From Kosakonia oryzae (lineage in GTDB: Bacteria; Pseudomonadota; Gammaproteobacteria; Enterobacterales; Enterobacteriaceae), in NCBI RefSeq assembly GCF_001658025.2, contig NZ_CP014007.2:3224001-3288000 (forward strand): a stretch of DNA of 64,000 bases. Reading direction: 5' to 3'. Below the pieces are notes generated by a model. That model made no database searches. It saw nothing but the letters and a program-made list of their open reading frames with translations, and was not told the DNA's origin. Below, one piece after another: positions 21,226 to 33,800 of this stretch. How positions within the stretch are numbered: position 1 is the first letter of the stretch; the number at the start of each line of letters is the position of its first letter. The position numbers and the translations under genes are program-made.

Positions 21226-21476
21226 GCTAATTCTCCTTTATGGGCCGGGAATCCGCGTACGGCTTCCCGGTTTTAGCTCGGCCCTTTCTCATCTGGTGGT
21301 ACCGTGCAGATCGAAATCCGGGCCGATCCGGTTGTTCGCCATGATCGGTGTATCACGGGTATCAACAGAGAAATACTAAGTTTGTCACGCCAACAGAGAA
21401 AGCCAGGAGATTTGTTGGCAACCCTCAGAATAACTGAACATCATGCACGCCGGATGCGAGGTGCAGAACGTGATAA
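21226..21476. other. Intergenic region upstream of the aldehyde dehydrogenase, with hairpin
   Basis: CCGGGAA (21245-21251) pairs with TTCCCGG (21264-21270), with an inner CCG/CGG stem and CGTA loop, 20 bases before the aldehyde dehydrogenase start. TTTT follows on the plus strand, where no gene ends nearby. It could be a leader structure. Nothing else stands out. Confidence 0.4.
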
Positions 21477-22838
21477 TTACGCCCTCGTCACACACAACCG
21501 CAGCCGCAGGCCGGGTTGCGCATTTTCCGCGGTCAGCGACCAGCCATGAGCCACGGCAATTTCCTGGCAGATCGCCAGCCCCAGCCCGGCACCGCTATCG
21601 CGCCGGTGTGCGCCGCGCCAGAAGCGCGTGAACAATAAAGGCAGTTCGTCCCCGGCCACGCCCGGTCCCCAATCGCGAAGCGTGATGGCCTGCGCATGAA
21701 TTTCTATATGCACGTCGCTGCCCGCAGGCGCATGCTGGATCGCGTTTTCCATCAGGTTTTTCAGTAAGGTGAACAAGGCGCCGCGATCGGCATTCCACAC
21801 CACAGCGACACTCCGGAAAGTCAGCGTCAGATTGACGCGCGCCTCTTCGGCAATGCGTTGCAGAAATCGCGCGCTATCGCGGGCGACATCCGCCACGTCA
21901 ACCGGCGCGAAGTGGTAGCTCAGCGGCTCGCTGGCCTCCGCGAGGATCAGCAGTTGCTGTACCTGGCGGGAAAGATGTTCCACGCGCGCCAGCAGCAGTT
22001 CGCGGGTCTCGGCGCAGTCGCTCATCAATTCCACTTCAGCGCGAATCAGCGTCAGCGGCGTCTTCAGCTCATGAGCGGCCTTCGCCAGAAAATCCTGCTG
22101 ATTGCGAAACCCCGTTTCCAGCCGGGCCAGCGCCTGGTTAAAACTGTCGATCAGCGGCAAAATCTCCGTGGGAACGCCCGCCGTTGGCAAACGTGCATCC
22201 AGCGAACGCGGCGAGATGGTGGCGGCGCCAGCAGATGCCTGCCGTAGCGGTCGCAGCGACCAGGCCAGCGTCACCCAGGCGCACAAACCGAACACCACCA
22301 ACAGCACCAGGCTGAACAGCTCAATGCCAAAACGAATAAACGGCAGGGCAAATCCACGGTGTAAGAAATCGATAATCCGCGAACTGGCGCTCACCTGGAT
22401 AAACCAGCGCTTTCCCTCCATGAAATAGAGATCGCTGGTGCCGCCATATTCCGCGCCCTGCAACTGAAACTTGAAGTCGCCCGTAACCGGCGCAGTAAGT
22501 TGCGGTAGCGGCGGCCAGTGCTGTGCGCCCGGCGACATTAATACCACTTTCCCGTCGGCATCCAGCACCCGGTACGCCAGTTCCTCTTCGAGACTGCTGT
22601 AGATCCACAGCGGATAATCAGCCCCTTCACGAAAACCGATCGGCTGGCCGTGAGCATCAAATTGCAACTGGCGGGCTAACGCCCTGGTGTAATCGGTCAG
22701 ATCCATTCCCGGCAAACGCTCTTTCACTACCATACCGAGCAGGATCAGCAGCGCAATGCTGAGCAGTACGCCGGTGATAAAGGCCAGTAAGATCTTGAAC
22801 GACAGGCTGTTAAAGCGGCTGGTTTTCCCGGATGGCAT
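21477..22838 (-). CDS. Sensor histidine kinase of a MipA-linked two-component system
   Basis: A 453-residue kinase. It has transmembrane helices near residues 14-36 and 170-195 with a periplasmic sensor domain between, HAMP, the H-box AAHELKTPLTLIRAE, the N-box NLMENAIQHAP, DWGPGV and GAGLGLAIC. The layout resembles QseC/TctE kinases. Its start overlaps the regulator gene by 29 bases. The signal is unknown; the linked outer-membrane protein suggests envelope sensing. Confidence 0.85.
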   Translation of the reverse strand: MPSGKTSRFNSLSFKILLAFITGVLLSIALLILLGMVVKERLPGMDLTDYTRALARQLQFDAHGQPIGFREGADYPLWIYSSLEEELAYRVLDADGKVVLMSPGAQHWPPLPQLTAPVTGDFKFQLQGAEYGGTSDLYFMEGKRWFIQVSASSRIIDFLHRGFALPFIRFGIELFSLVLLVVFGLCAWVTLAWSLRPLRQASAGAATISPRSLDARLPTAGVPTEILPLIDSFNQALARLETGFRNQQDFLAKAAHELKTPLTLIRAEVELMSDCAETRELLLARVEHLSRQVQQLLILAEASEPLSYHFAPVDVADVARDSARFLQRIAEEARVNLTLTFRSVAVVWNADRGALFTLLKNLMENAIQHAPAGSDVHIEIHAQAITLRDWGPGVAGDELPLLFTRFWRGAHRRDSGAGLGLAICQEIAVAHGWSLTAENAQPGLRLRLCVTRA

Positions 22839-23493
22839 AGCCCAGCCCCCTGATATTCACAATCTGCAAACGGGAGCCAATCGCCAGCAGTTTGCGGCGC
22901 AGGCGATACAAAACAACATCGAGGGCGTTCGGCGTAACGGCATCGCTTAGCCCCCACCCGGCCGCCTCCATACTGTTGCGGCGCACAATATTGCCCTGCT
23001 TACGGATCAACGTCAGCATGATCTGTAGCTCAGCGGGAGCCAGCGGGACACTCTGCTGCCTGCAGCACATGACCGCCGATTCCGGCAATAAAGTGATATC
23101 ACCCCACGCCGGCTTCAGGGTCTGGCTTTCAGCGGGACGACGGAGTAATGCCCGCACGCGGGCCACCAGTTCTTCCATGGCAAAGGGTTTGGCCAGATAA
23201 TCATCGGCTCCGGCCTCCAGCCCTTCGACACGATCGTGCAACGCATCGCGAGCGGTCAGGATCAGGCACGGCGTGACAACCTGTGCCTGGCGCAGGCGCT
23301 GCAATAACGGCAAACCGTCGCCATCCGGCAATCCCCGATCGAGCACCAGCCCCTGGTAAGCCACTTGCTGTATGGCATGCCAGGCGGCATCGCCGCGACC
23401 GACAATATCCGTAGCGATCCCGGCGGCGGCCAGCCCTTTACTAATCAGGCGTGCCAGATGATCATGATCTTCTATTAACAGTATTCGGCTCAT
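22810..23493 (-). CDS. OmpR-family response regulator of a MipA-linked two-component system
   Basis: A 227-residue regulator. The receiver domain carries the phosphoacceptor Asp in LDRGLPDGDG and Lys in AKPF; the C-terminal winged helix ends in VNIRGLGYAI. It resembles QseB/TctD. Its ATG overlaps the stop of the mipA-like gene (TGATG), so the three genes form one operon. Confidence 0.87.
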   Translation of the reverse strand: MSRILLIEDHDHLARLISKGLAAAGIATDIVGRGDAAWHAIQQVAYQGLVLDRGLPDGDGLPLLQRLRQAQVVTPCLILTARDALHDRVEGLEAGADDYLAKPFAMEELVARVRALLRRPAESQTLKPAWGDITLLPESAVMCCRQQSVPLAPAELQIMLTLIRKQGNIVRRNSMEAAGWGLSDAVTPNALDVVLYRLRRKLLAIGSRLQIVNIRGLGYAIRENQPL

Positions 23494-24251
23494 CAGAAGT
23501 CGTAGAGATAACTGACAAAAATTCGGTTTTCGTTGGTCCTGTCCACCAGCGGGCTATCCTTAATCTCTGAGGCCAGCAGCGTCGTCTGCACATCCACCAT
23601 TAACAACTGATGAGTGCTGAACTGCCAGCGGCCATTAAGGCCAATTTCCATGTTCAGCGCGGCGTCCCCTTGCCAGGCAGGTCGCCAGGCGCGGGCTTCA
23701 TCGCTGCGCACGCCATAGTAATAATTCACATAATCGCTGTCGTAACGGTTCGCCACAACACGCGGCGTCAGGGTTACATCGCCCCATTGCCAACTGCGCT
23801 CCGCGCCAAGACGCAGGCGTTGCCCGTTGCTGTTACCGGAGATATCGTGCGACCAGTCGGTGAAAATATTCACCAGCGGGTTCTGCCACTCCACTTTGAT
23901 GCCAGCCCATACGCCGCCTTTGCGCTTATCCATCCCATGCAGAATGTCGGCATCGTCGGAGGCGTAGCCTGAACCATCATAGCGGGCTATTAGACCGGCA
24001 TTTAGCCGTTGGGTTTCACTCCACTGCCATGCAGGTAATTTCACTTCGGCGGTGGTGCCTAAAAAGCGGAAATAACGGTTGTCGATATGCAGTACCGGCA
24101 GCGGCGTATATTCGCGGTCGATCCCGGTATAGGGTTTTTGCGTGCTGGCAACGCCGACGCCCAGCCCCCAGGTGGTGGCATCATCGGCAAGGGCGGAAAA
24201 AGAGAGAGACAGCAAACTGGCAGCAATAATGCGGTACGGCACAACGACCAT
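23493..24251 (-). CDS. MipA/OmpV family outer-membrane protein
   Basis: A 252-residue protein with a signal peptide ending near LSFSALA. The mature part has alternating beta-barrel strands and a C-terminal aromatic FVSYLYDF typical of outer-membrane proteins. E. coli MipA scaffolds MltA and PBP1b; other members affect antibiotic and peptide sensitivity. It is the first gene of an operon with the two-component pair, and is the likely target or partner of that system. Confidence 0.82.
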   Translation of the reverse strand: MVVVPYRIIAASLLSLSFSALADDATTWGLGVGVASTQKPYTGIDREYTPLPVLHIDNRYFRFLGTTAEVKLPAWQWSETQRLNAGLIARYDGSGYASDDADILHGMDKRKGGVWAGIKVEWQNPLVNIFTDWSHDISGNSNGQRLRLGAERSWQWGDVTLTPRVVANRYDSDYVNYYYGVRSDEARAWRPAWQGDAALNMEIGLNGRWQFSTHQLLMVDVQTTLLASEIKDSPLVDRTNENRIFVSYLYDF

Positions 24252-24344
24252 AATGGCGCTCCTGTTGGCAATGGAAGCGCTATCATCAGCGGTGATAACT
24301 TACGGGGAACTTACCGGAAAGCGACTTGTAATTTATTTGTCGGG

Positions 24345-24382
24345 GAGAAACGAAACGCCCGGCAAGCGAAACGCCGCCGGGC
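24345..24382 (-). terminator. cobB terminator
   Basis: GCCCGGC (24357-24363) pairs with GCCGGGC (24376-24382). On the minus strand a T-rich GTTTCGTTTC follows. It separates cobB from the mipA-like promoter region. Confidence 0.5.
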
Positions 24383-24412
24383 GACAGGAAAACGTCCTGC
24401 GAGAGAATATCG

Positions 24413-25234
24413 TTACAGCCCTTTCAGCAATTTTTCCACAAACTCCGGCACCACTTCGCTTGCCAGCCCGTAGTGCTTCTCTTCGAACTCGCTGCCGACC
24501 TGGCTCGGTTCAAGGTTCAGCTCAACGGTGTGCGCACCCTGTAGTTTCGCTTCGTGGACAAACCCGGCAGCCGGATAAACATGCCCGGACGTGCCAATGG
24601 CGATAAAGACATCGGCCATCGCCAGCGCGCTGTAGATCTCGTCCATACCCAGCGGCATCTCGCCGAACCACACCACATGCGGGCGCAGCGGCGCAGGGAA
24701 CTGGCAGCAGTGGCATTTATCTTCGGGCGTGACATCGCCGGTCCACTCCAGCACCTGCCCGCTCTGCGAGCAGCGCACTTTCAGTAGCTCACCGTGCATA
24801 TGGATAATGTTTTTGTTGCCGGCGCGTTCATGCAGGTTATCGATATTTTGCGTGATCAGCAGAAACCGATCGCCCAGCGCCTGTTCCAGCTTCGCCAGCG
24901 CCAGGTGCGCGGCGTTCGGCACAATTTCCGGCAATTGCAACTGGCGACGACGATCGTTATAAAAAGTCTGCACCAGCTGCGGGTTGCGGGCAAAACCTTC
25001 CGGCGTTGCCACATCTTCTACATGGTGCTCTTCCCACAGCCCGTCGGCGGCGCGAAAAGTACGAATGCCGGATTCGGCAGAAATGCCTGCTCCGGTCAGG
25101 ACGACGACTCTTGGTTTTTCCATCAGTTCCGGTACCACTCTGTCTCTGAAGAAAATTCTCTGGCGTAACCGCTCGCGCTGGCGGCGTTTGTTACGGCGAA
25201 AACGGCTGAGACGATGTAAACGACGCGATTGCAT
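24413..25234 (-). CDS. cobB: NAD-dependent protein deacylase CobB (sirtuin)
   Basis: A 273-residue class III sirtuin that removes acetyl and succinyl groups from protein lysines, including acetyl-CoA synthetase. [10 protein letters not shown] and [12 protein letters not shown] bind NAD, HMHGELL holds the catalytic His, and CSQSG with CHCC supply zinc-binding Cys. The basic N-terminal extension found in E. coli ([15 protein letters not shown]) is conserved. It follows nagK closely. Confidence 0.97.
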   Translation of the reverse strand: MQSRRLHRLSRFRRNKRRQRERLRQRIFFRDRVVPELMEKPRVVVLTGAGISAESGIRTFRAADGLWEEHHVEDVATPEGFARNPQLVQTFYNDRRRQLQLPEIVPNAAHLALAKLEQALGDRFLLITQNIDNLHERAGNKNIIHMHGELLKVRCSQSGQVLEWTGDVTPEDKCHCCQFPAPLRPHVVWFGEMPLGMDEIYSALAMADVFIAIGTSGHVYPAAGFVHEAKLQGAHTVELNLEPSQVGSEFEEKHYGLASEVVPEFVEKLLKGL

Positions 25235-25250
25235 GGCATCCTCTCAGGAT

Positions 25251-26162
25251 TTAATCAGTTAAGTGAAGGAAGGCCGCACCGCGCATGCCGCCCGCATCGC
25301 CGTGACGAGCACGTTCAATACGCGGGACATCGCCTGCCGGCAGCAGATGCGGCGCAATGCGCTCCGGCAACAGCCGGGTCAGTGCGCTGAAATTTGATAA
25401 ACCACCGCCGATCACCAGCAGATCGGGATCGACAATGGTCAGGATATTGCCCAGACACACCGCCAGCAAATCCACATAGCGCTCGACATGGGCCCGCGCT
25501 TTCGCCTCGCCCTGCTCCCAGTGCGAAATGATTTCCGGCGCTGACAACGATTGATGGTAGAAGTACTGGTACAGCCACGCAAAACCGCGTCCCGAGAGAT
25601 AGTTCTCAATACAGCCGATTTTGCCGCAGCCGCAGCGGGTTAACGGAAAGTCAAAACCCATCAGCCCCAGCGCATCCACCGGCAGGCGGATATGGCCAAA
25701 TTCGCCGGTAATAAAACGACGCCCGGTCACCGATTTCCCGTTCACCACCAGCCCGCCGCCGACGCCCGTGCCGAGGATCAACCCCATCACCAGCGGATAA
25801 GCGCGAAATTCGTCATCCCAGGCTTCAGAGAGGGTAAAGCAGTTGGCATCGTTATTGATACGCACATCCCGCGCAAGCAGAGCGCTGAGATCGGCGCGCA
25901 GCGGCTGACCGCTGGCGGCAGGAAGGTTGGCGGCATACAGCGTGCCGTCGGCAGTCTCTGGCATACCAGGAATACCGACGCCGACGCTGCCTTTGCTACC
26001 GAAGCGCTCATCCGCTTCGGCAACCAGCCCGGTGATGGCGCGCAGAAACGCGTCATAACTGTCGTGGGGCGTGGCGACGCGCTTTTCCCACTGTAAGCGT
26101 CGCTCAGCGTCAAAGACGCCTAACGCGATTTTGCTGCCGCCGATATCAAATCCGTAATTCAT
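25251..26162 (-). CDS. nagK: N-acetyl-D-glucosamine kinase
   Basis: A 303-residue ROK-family kinase that phosphorylates GlcNAc released by NagZ during peptidoglycan recycling. [11 protein letters not shown] binds phosphate, and [12 protein letters not shown] is the ROK zinc site. The ATG at 26162 has AAGGAG five bases upstream and gives the E. coli length; a GTG two codons earlier is too close to that site. It lies 17 bases before cobB and downstream of lolCDE. Confidence 0.96.
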   Translation of the reverse strand: MNYGFDIGGSKIALGVFDAERRLQWEKRVATPHDSYDAFLRAITGLVAEADERFGSKGSVGVGIPGMPETADGTLYAANLPAASGQPLRADLSALLARDVRINNDANCFTLSEAWDDEFRAYPLVMGLILGTGVGGGLVVNGKSVTGRRFITGEFGHIRLPVDALGLMGFDFPLTRCGCGKIGCIENYLSGRGFAWLYQYFYHQSLSAPEIISHWEQGEAKARAHVERYVDLLAVCLGNILTIVDPDLLVIGGGLSNFSALTRLLPERIAPHLLPAGDVPRIERARHGDAGGMRGAAFLHLTD

Positions 26163-26200
26163 CGCCACTCCTTCGTTGTGGCCCTGTGAAAACGGCGGGA

Positions 26201-27444
26201 TTACTGCCCGCTCAGCACTCTTGCCGGATCAATATTGCTCGCCCGGCGCGCCGGATACCAGCTCGCCAGCAGGCTCAGGACTAACGCGGTCACCAGCACG
26301 TACACCACATCCAGCGGGTGTAACTCTGACGGCAGGAAATCGATAAAGTAGATATCCCCCGACAGGAACTGATGACCAATAATCTTCTCAATCACGTTGA
26401 TAATCGGTGTCAGTTGCAGCGCCACGATAACACCAATCACCACGCCGCAGAGACTGCCCAGCAGCCCGGCCAGCAGCCCATACCAGACAAATACGGCGCG
26501 GATCAGGCCATCTTTCGCCCCCAGCGTACGCAGCACGGCAATGTCGCCGCTTTTGTCTTTTACCGCCATCACCAGCGTCGAGACAATATTAAAACAGGCC
26601 ACGCCAATCACCAGCACCATCGCCAGATACATAATGGCGCGGATCATCTGGATATCGCGGTACATATAGCCGTACTTGCCGATCCAGCTTTTGATATAGA
26701 CATAGTTGTTGGTGACGCTGCCCGCATCGCGCACCAGCTTATTGGCGTTAAACACGTCATTCACTTTGATGTCGATACCGGTAATGCTGCTGCCCATCTC
26801 CAGATACTGTTGCGCATCCGCCATCGGGATCATCGCATAGCTGTGATCAAGCTGGCCGCTGAGCTGTAAAATCCCGGTCACGTGCAGACGTACGCGTTTC
26901 GGTTGCAGCAGTTTGTGCGCATCGTCCGAGTTGGGGATCATGATCGATACCCAGTCGCCCTGCTTCACTTTTAGCGCATCAGCAACACCTTTGCCGAGAA
27001 TGATTTGCTGCTCACCGGCGCGGAAATTCTGCCAGGCATCGCCCTGCACAAATTTCGGCAGCGCGCTCAACTCACTCTCCTGCGCCGGATCGACGCCTTT
27101 CACCTGGATGGCGCGCAGATTCGCCCCGCTTTCTACCAGCCCGGTAAAATTAATATAGGGCGCAGCGGCAACAATACCGGGAACTTTTTTCACTTTTTCC
27201 AGCGCCGTGTCCCAGTTGTTCCACGGCTGATTCACCGGCTCGATCTCGCCGTGCGGCACCACCGCCAGAATGCGATTGTTCAATTCGCGCTCGAAACCGT
27301 TCATCGCGCTTAAACCGACGATTAACACCGCCACACCCAGCGCGATACCCACGGTAGAGATCACCGAAATCAGCGACACCATACCGCCGCGACGGCGACC
27401 GCGACTGAAGCGCAGACCAATCAATAACGACAGAGGCAGCGCCA

Positions 27445-27445
<1 letters not shown>
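26201..27445 (-). CDS. lolE: Lipoprotein-releasing system permease LolE
   Basis: A 414-residue inner-membrane subunit of LolCDE, which extracts outer-membrane lipoproteins and passes them to LolA. It has one N-terminal helix, a MacB-like periplasmic domain and three C-terminal helices (about residues 270-390). The [13 protein letters not shown] segment after the first helix is typical. Length matches E. coli. The start abuts the lolD stop. Confidence 0.97.
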
Positions 27446-29422
<1,977 letters not shown>

Positions 29423-29630
29423 TCAGCGTGATATGAAAAAAAGCCGGGAAATCAACTCAATAATTCCATTCTGCGAACGCTGAATCGCCGCATGTTTGCA
29501 CAGAGGTCAACCACAAACGATCCTGCGCCTAATCCTAAAATCACAAAATACAGACACTTTAACGTCACATTCACGCCCTCAATGGTCAGGATAAAAGACT
29601 TAATTTTTTGTAATACAGGGAACTAAGGGC

Positions 29631-30704
29631 GTGAAACAAAAAGCTTTGTGGCTAAACCAAATTAAAGGGTTATGTATTTGTCTGGTCGTGATTTACCACT
29701 CCGTGATTACCTTCTATCCGCATCTCAATGTGTTCCAGCATCCGTGGTCGCAAACACTGTCGAAGTGCTGGGTCTACTTCAATCTTTACCTCGCACCTTT
29801 TCGCATGCCGGTGTTCTTTTTTATCTCCGGCTATTTGATCCGCCGCTATATCGATGAGGTGCCATGGAAAGAAACCATCGATAAGCGCATCTGGAATATT
29901 GTGTATGTGCTGGCACTGTGGGGTGTGTTGCAGTGGGCGGGTTTAAGCCAGCTTAATGCATGGCTGGCACCGGAGCGCGATCTGACCAACGCCGCGAATG
30001 CCGCTTATGCGGATAGCTGGGTTGAGTTTTTACAGGGGATGCTCACCGCCAGCACCAGCCTGTGGTATCTGTATGCGCTGGTGGTCTACTTCACTCTGTG
30101 CAAACTACTGAGCCGCTGGAAGGTGCCGATGCTGGCGCTGACTATCCTGGGCAGTCTGGCGATCAATTATCTGCCGCTGCCGTGGTGGGGAATGAACAGC
30201 GTTGTACGCAATATGATTTTCTACTCGCTGGGTGCCTGGTATGGCGCAAGCCTGATGGAGTGGGTCAAAACCGTGCAAATTCGCCGTTACGGCGTGCTGT
30301 TTGCCCTCGCGATAGTTGTGGCCTTCGGCCTGTGGATGTTTGCGATGCCGTTGCCGCTCTGCTTGCTCTCGATCGTTGCCATTATGCGGCTGTTCTGGGA
30401 ACTGGAGCAGCGTTTCCCACCGAGTGAAAAGAGCCTGTTGAATGTGGTGGGCAGCAATACGCTGGCAATTTATACCACTCACCGCATTCTGATTGAGGGA
30501 TTCAGCCTGGCGCTGATCAAACCGCTGAATGCCGGCGTCTGGCCGCCGCAAGCCGAGCTGGCGCTGCTGCTGGTCTATCCGTTTGCGACGTTGCTTATCT
30601 GTACGCTGTTTGGATTGCTGGTGCGCAAGCTCTCCAGCGCTCTGTTCGGCGATCTCTTTTTCACCCCGCCGACAAAACTCCTCCAGCCCGTCGCCGCACG
30701 CTGA
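29631..30704 (+). CDS. ycfT: Inner-membrane acyltransferase-family protein YcfT
   Basis: A 357-residue acyltransferase-3 family membrane protein with about ten helices. VIYHSVITFYPH near the N-terminus carries the conserved His. It matches E. coli YcfT, whose substrate is unknown. The GTG start follows an AAGGG site. Divergent from lolC and directly upstream of mfd, as in E. coli. Confidence 0.92.
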   Translation: MKQKALWLNQIKGLCICLVVIYHSVITFYPHLNVFQHPWSQTLSKCWVYFNLYLAPFRMPVFFFISGYLIRRYIDEVPWKETIDKRIWNIVYVLALWGVLQWAGLSQLNAWLAPERDLTNAANAAYADSWVEFLQGMLTASTSLWYLYALVVYFTLCKLLSRWKVPMLALTILGSLAINYLPLPWWGMNSVVRNMIFYSLGAWYGASLMEWVKTVQIRRYGVLFALAIVVAFGLWMFAMPLPLCLLSIVAIMRLFWELEQRFPPSEKSLLNVVGSNTLAIYTTHRILIEGFSLALIKPLNAGVWPPQAELALLLVYPFATLLICTLFGLLVRKLSSALFGDLFFTPPTKLLQPVAAR

Positions 30705-30815
30705 TCCATGCGTTCGCCTTGGCTAAAATGACGCAATCGCAGATAATCAACGGATTGCGTATCAGTGATATGCCCCCATGTGGGGGTATATCCACAAGAG
30801 ACTCCGACACCTTCT

Positions 30816-33800
30816 ATGCCTGAACAATATCGTTATTCACTGCCGACCAAAGCGGGTGACCAGCGCCAGTTTGGCGAACTCACCGGCGCCGCCTGCGCCA
30901 CCGAAGTGGCGGAAATCATTGAGCGCCATGCTGGTCCCGTGGTGCTGATCGCACCGGATATGCAAAATGCCCTGCGCTTGCAGGACGAGATAAGCCAGTT
31001 TACCGATAATCTGGTGATGAACCTGGCGGACTGGGAAACGCTGCCCTACGACAGCTTTTCGCCGCACCAGGAGATCATCTCCTCCCGTCTTTCCACCCTT
31101 TACCAGTTGCCCGCTATGCAGCGTGGCGTGCTGATTGTGCCGGTGAATACCCTGATGCAGCGCGTCTGCCCGCACAACTATTTGCACGGCCATGCGCTGG
31201 TGATGAAAAAAGGGCAGCGGCTGTCCCGCGATCAGCTGCGCGCGCAGCTGGACAGCGCCGGTTACCGCCATGTTGATCAGGTGATGGAGCACGGCGAGTA
31301 TGCCACGCGCGGCGCGCTACTGGATCTCTTCCCGATGGGTAGCGAGCAGCCGTTCCGCCTCGACTTTTTCGACGATGAAATCGACAGTTTGCGGCTGTTC
31401 GATGCCGATACCCAGCGCACGCTGGAAGAGGTCGAGGCGATTAATTTACTGCCCGCGCATGAATTCCCGACCGATAAAAACGCCATTGAGCTGTTCCGCA
31501 GCCAATGGCGCGATCGGTTTGAGGTGAAGCGCGATGCAGAACACATTTATCAGCAGGTGAGCAAAGGCACCCTGCCCGCCGGGATCGAATACTGGCAGCC
31601 GCTGTTCTTTAGCGAACCGCTGTCGCCGCTGTTTAGCTATTTCCCGGCGAATACGCTGCTGGTTAATACCGGCGAACTGGAAGTCAGCGCGGAACGTTTT
31701 CAGCAGGAGACGCAGGCGCGCTTCGAGAGCCGTGGTGTGGATCCGATGCGCCCGCTGTTGCCGCCGGAAAGCTTATGGCTGCGCAGCGACGCGCTGTTCA
31801 GCGAACTGAAAAAATGGCCGCGTATCCAGCTCAAAACTGAACGGCTCAGTGAAAAAGCCGCGCACGTTAATCTCGGTTACCGCGCACTGCCGGAGCTGGC
31901 GGTGCAGGCGCAGCAAAAATCACCGCTGGATAACCTGCGTAAGTTCCTTGAATCCTTCAGCGGCCCGGTGGTTTTCTCGGTCGAAAGCGAAGGCCGCCGC
32001 GAAGCGCTGATAGAGCTGCTGGCGCGCATTAAAGTGGCGCCCAAACGCATTTTGCGCCTCGACGAAGCGTCAACGCCCGGTGCCTGGCTGATGATCGGCT
32101 CGGCAGAGCACGGTTTTATCGACACCCTGCGCAATCGGGCGCTGATTTGCGAAAGCGATCTGCTGGGCGAGCGCGTTGCGCGCCGCCGCCAGGATACCCG
32201 GCGGACGATTAACCCGGATACGCTTATCCGTAACCTTGCCGAGCTGCACGACGGCCAGCCGGTGGTGCATCTGGAACATGGCGTCGGGCGTTATGCCGGT
32301 ATGACCACGCTGGAAGCAGGCGGTATTAAAGGCGAATACCTGATGCTGACGTACGCCGGTGACGCCAAACTTTATGTCCCGGTCTCTTCGCTGCATCTGA
32401 TCAGCCGCTATGCGGGCGGCGCAGAAGAGAGTGCCCCGCTGCATAAACTGGGCAGCGATGCCTGGGCGCGGGCGCGGCAGAAAGCGGCGGAAAAAGTGCG
32501 TGATGTGGCGGCTGAACTGCTGGATATCTACGCGCAGCGCGCGGCAAAAGCAGGTTTTGCCTTCAAGCACGATCGTGAACAATATCAACTGTTCTGCGAT
32601 AGTTTCCCCTTCGAAACCACGCCGGATCAGGCGCAGGCGATCAACGCCGTGCTCAGTGATATGTGCCAGCCGCTGGCGATGGATCGTCTGGTGTGCGGCG
32701 ATGTGGGTTTCGGTAAAACCGAAGTGGCGATGCGCGCGGCATTCCTTGCGGTCGAAAACAACAAGCAGGTGGCGGTGCTGGTGCCAACCACCCTGCTGGC
32801 GCAGCAGCACTTTGATAACTTCCGCGACCGTTTTGCCAACTGGCCGGTGCGCATTGAGATGCTCTCACGTTTTCGCAGTGCCAAAGAGCAGTCGCAAATT
32901 CTTGAACAGGCGGCTGAAGGTAAAATCGATATTCTGATCGGCACCCACAAACTGCTGCAAAGCGATGTGAAGTTAAAAGATCTCGGTCTGCTGATTGTCG
33001 ACGAAGAGCACCGCTTTGGCGTGCGCCATAAAGAGCGTATTAAAGCGATGCGTGCCGATGTCGATATTCTGACGCTGACGGCAACGCCGATCCCGCGCAC
33101 ATTGAATATGGCAATGAGCGGGATGCGCGACCTGTCGATCATCGCCACGCCGCCCGCGCGCCGTCTGGCGGTTAAAACCTTTGTTCGGGAGTACGACAGC
33201 CTGGTGGTGCGGGAGGCGATCCTGCGTGAAGTGCTGCGCGGCGGGCAGGTTTACTACCTGTATAACGACGTGGAAAATATCCAGAAAGCCGCCGACAGGC
33301 TGGCGAAGCTGGTACCGGAAGCGCGTATCGCAATCGGTCACGGGCAGATGCGCGAGCGTGAACTGGAACGGGTGATGAACGATTTCCATCATCAGCGTTT
33401 CAACGTGCTGGTCTGCACTACCATCATTGAAACCGGGATCGATATTCCGACCGCCAATACCATTATCATCGAACGCGCCGACCACTTTGGCCTAGCCCAG
33501 TTGCATCAGTTGCGCGGACGCGTTGGACGCTCGCACCACCAGGCTTACGCCTGGCTGCTGACGCCGCACCCGAAAGCGATGACTCCCGACGCGCAAAAAC
33601 GGCTGGAAGCGATTGCTTCGCTGGAGGATTTGGGCGCAGGTTTTGCGCTGGCAACACACGATCTGGAGATCCGTGGCGCGGGCGAGCTGCTCGGTGAAGA
33701 TCAGAGCGGCCAGATGGAAACCATCGGCTTCTCGCTGTATATGGAATTGCTGGAAAACGCCGTTGATGCGCTGAAGGCCGGCCGCGAGCCGTCGCTGGAG

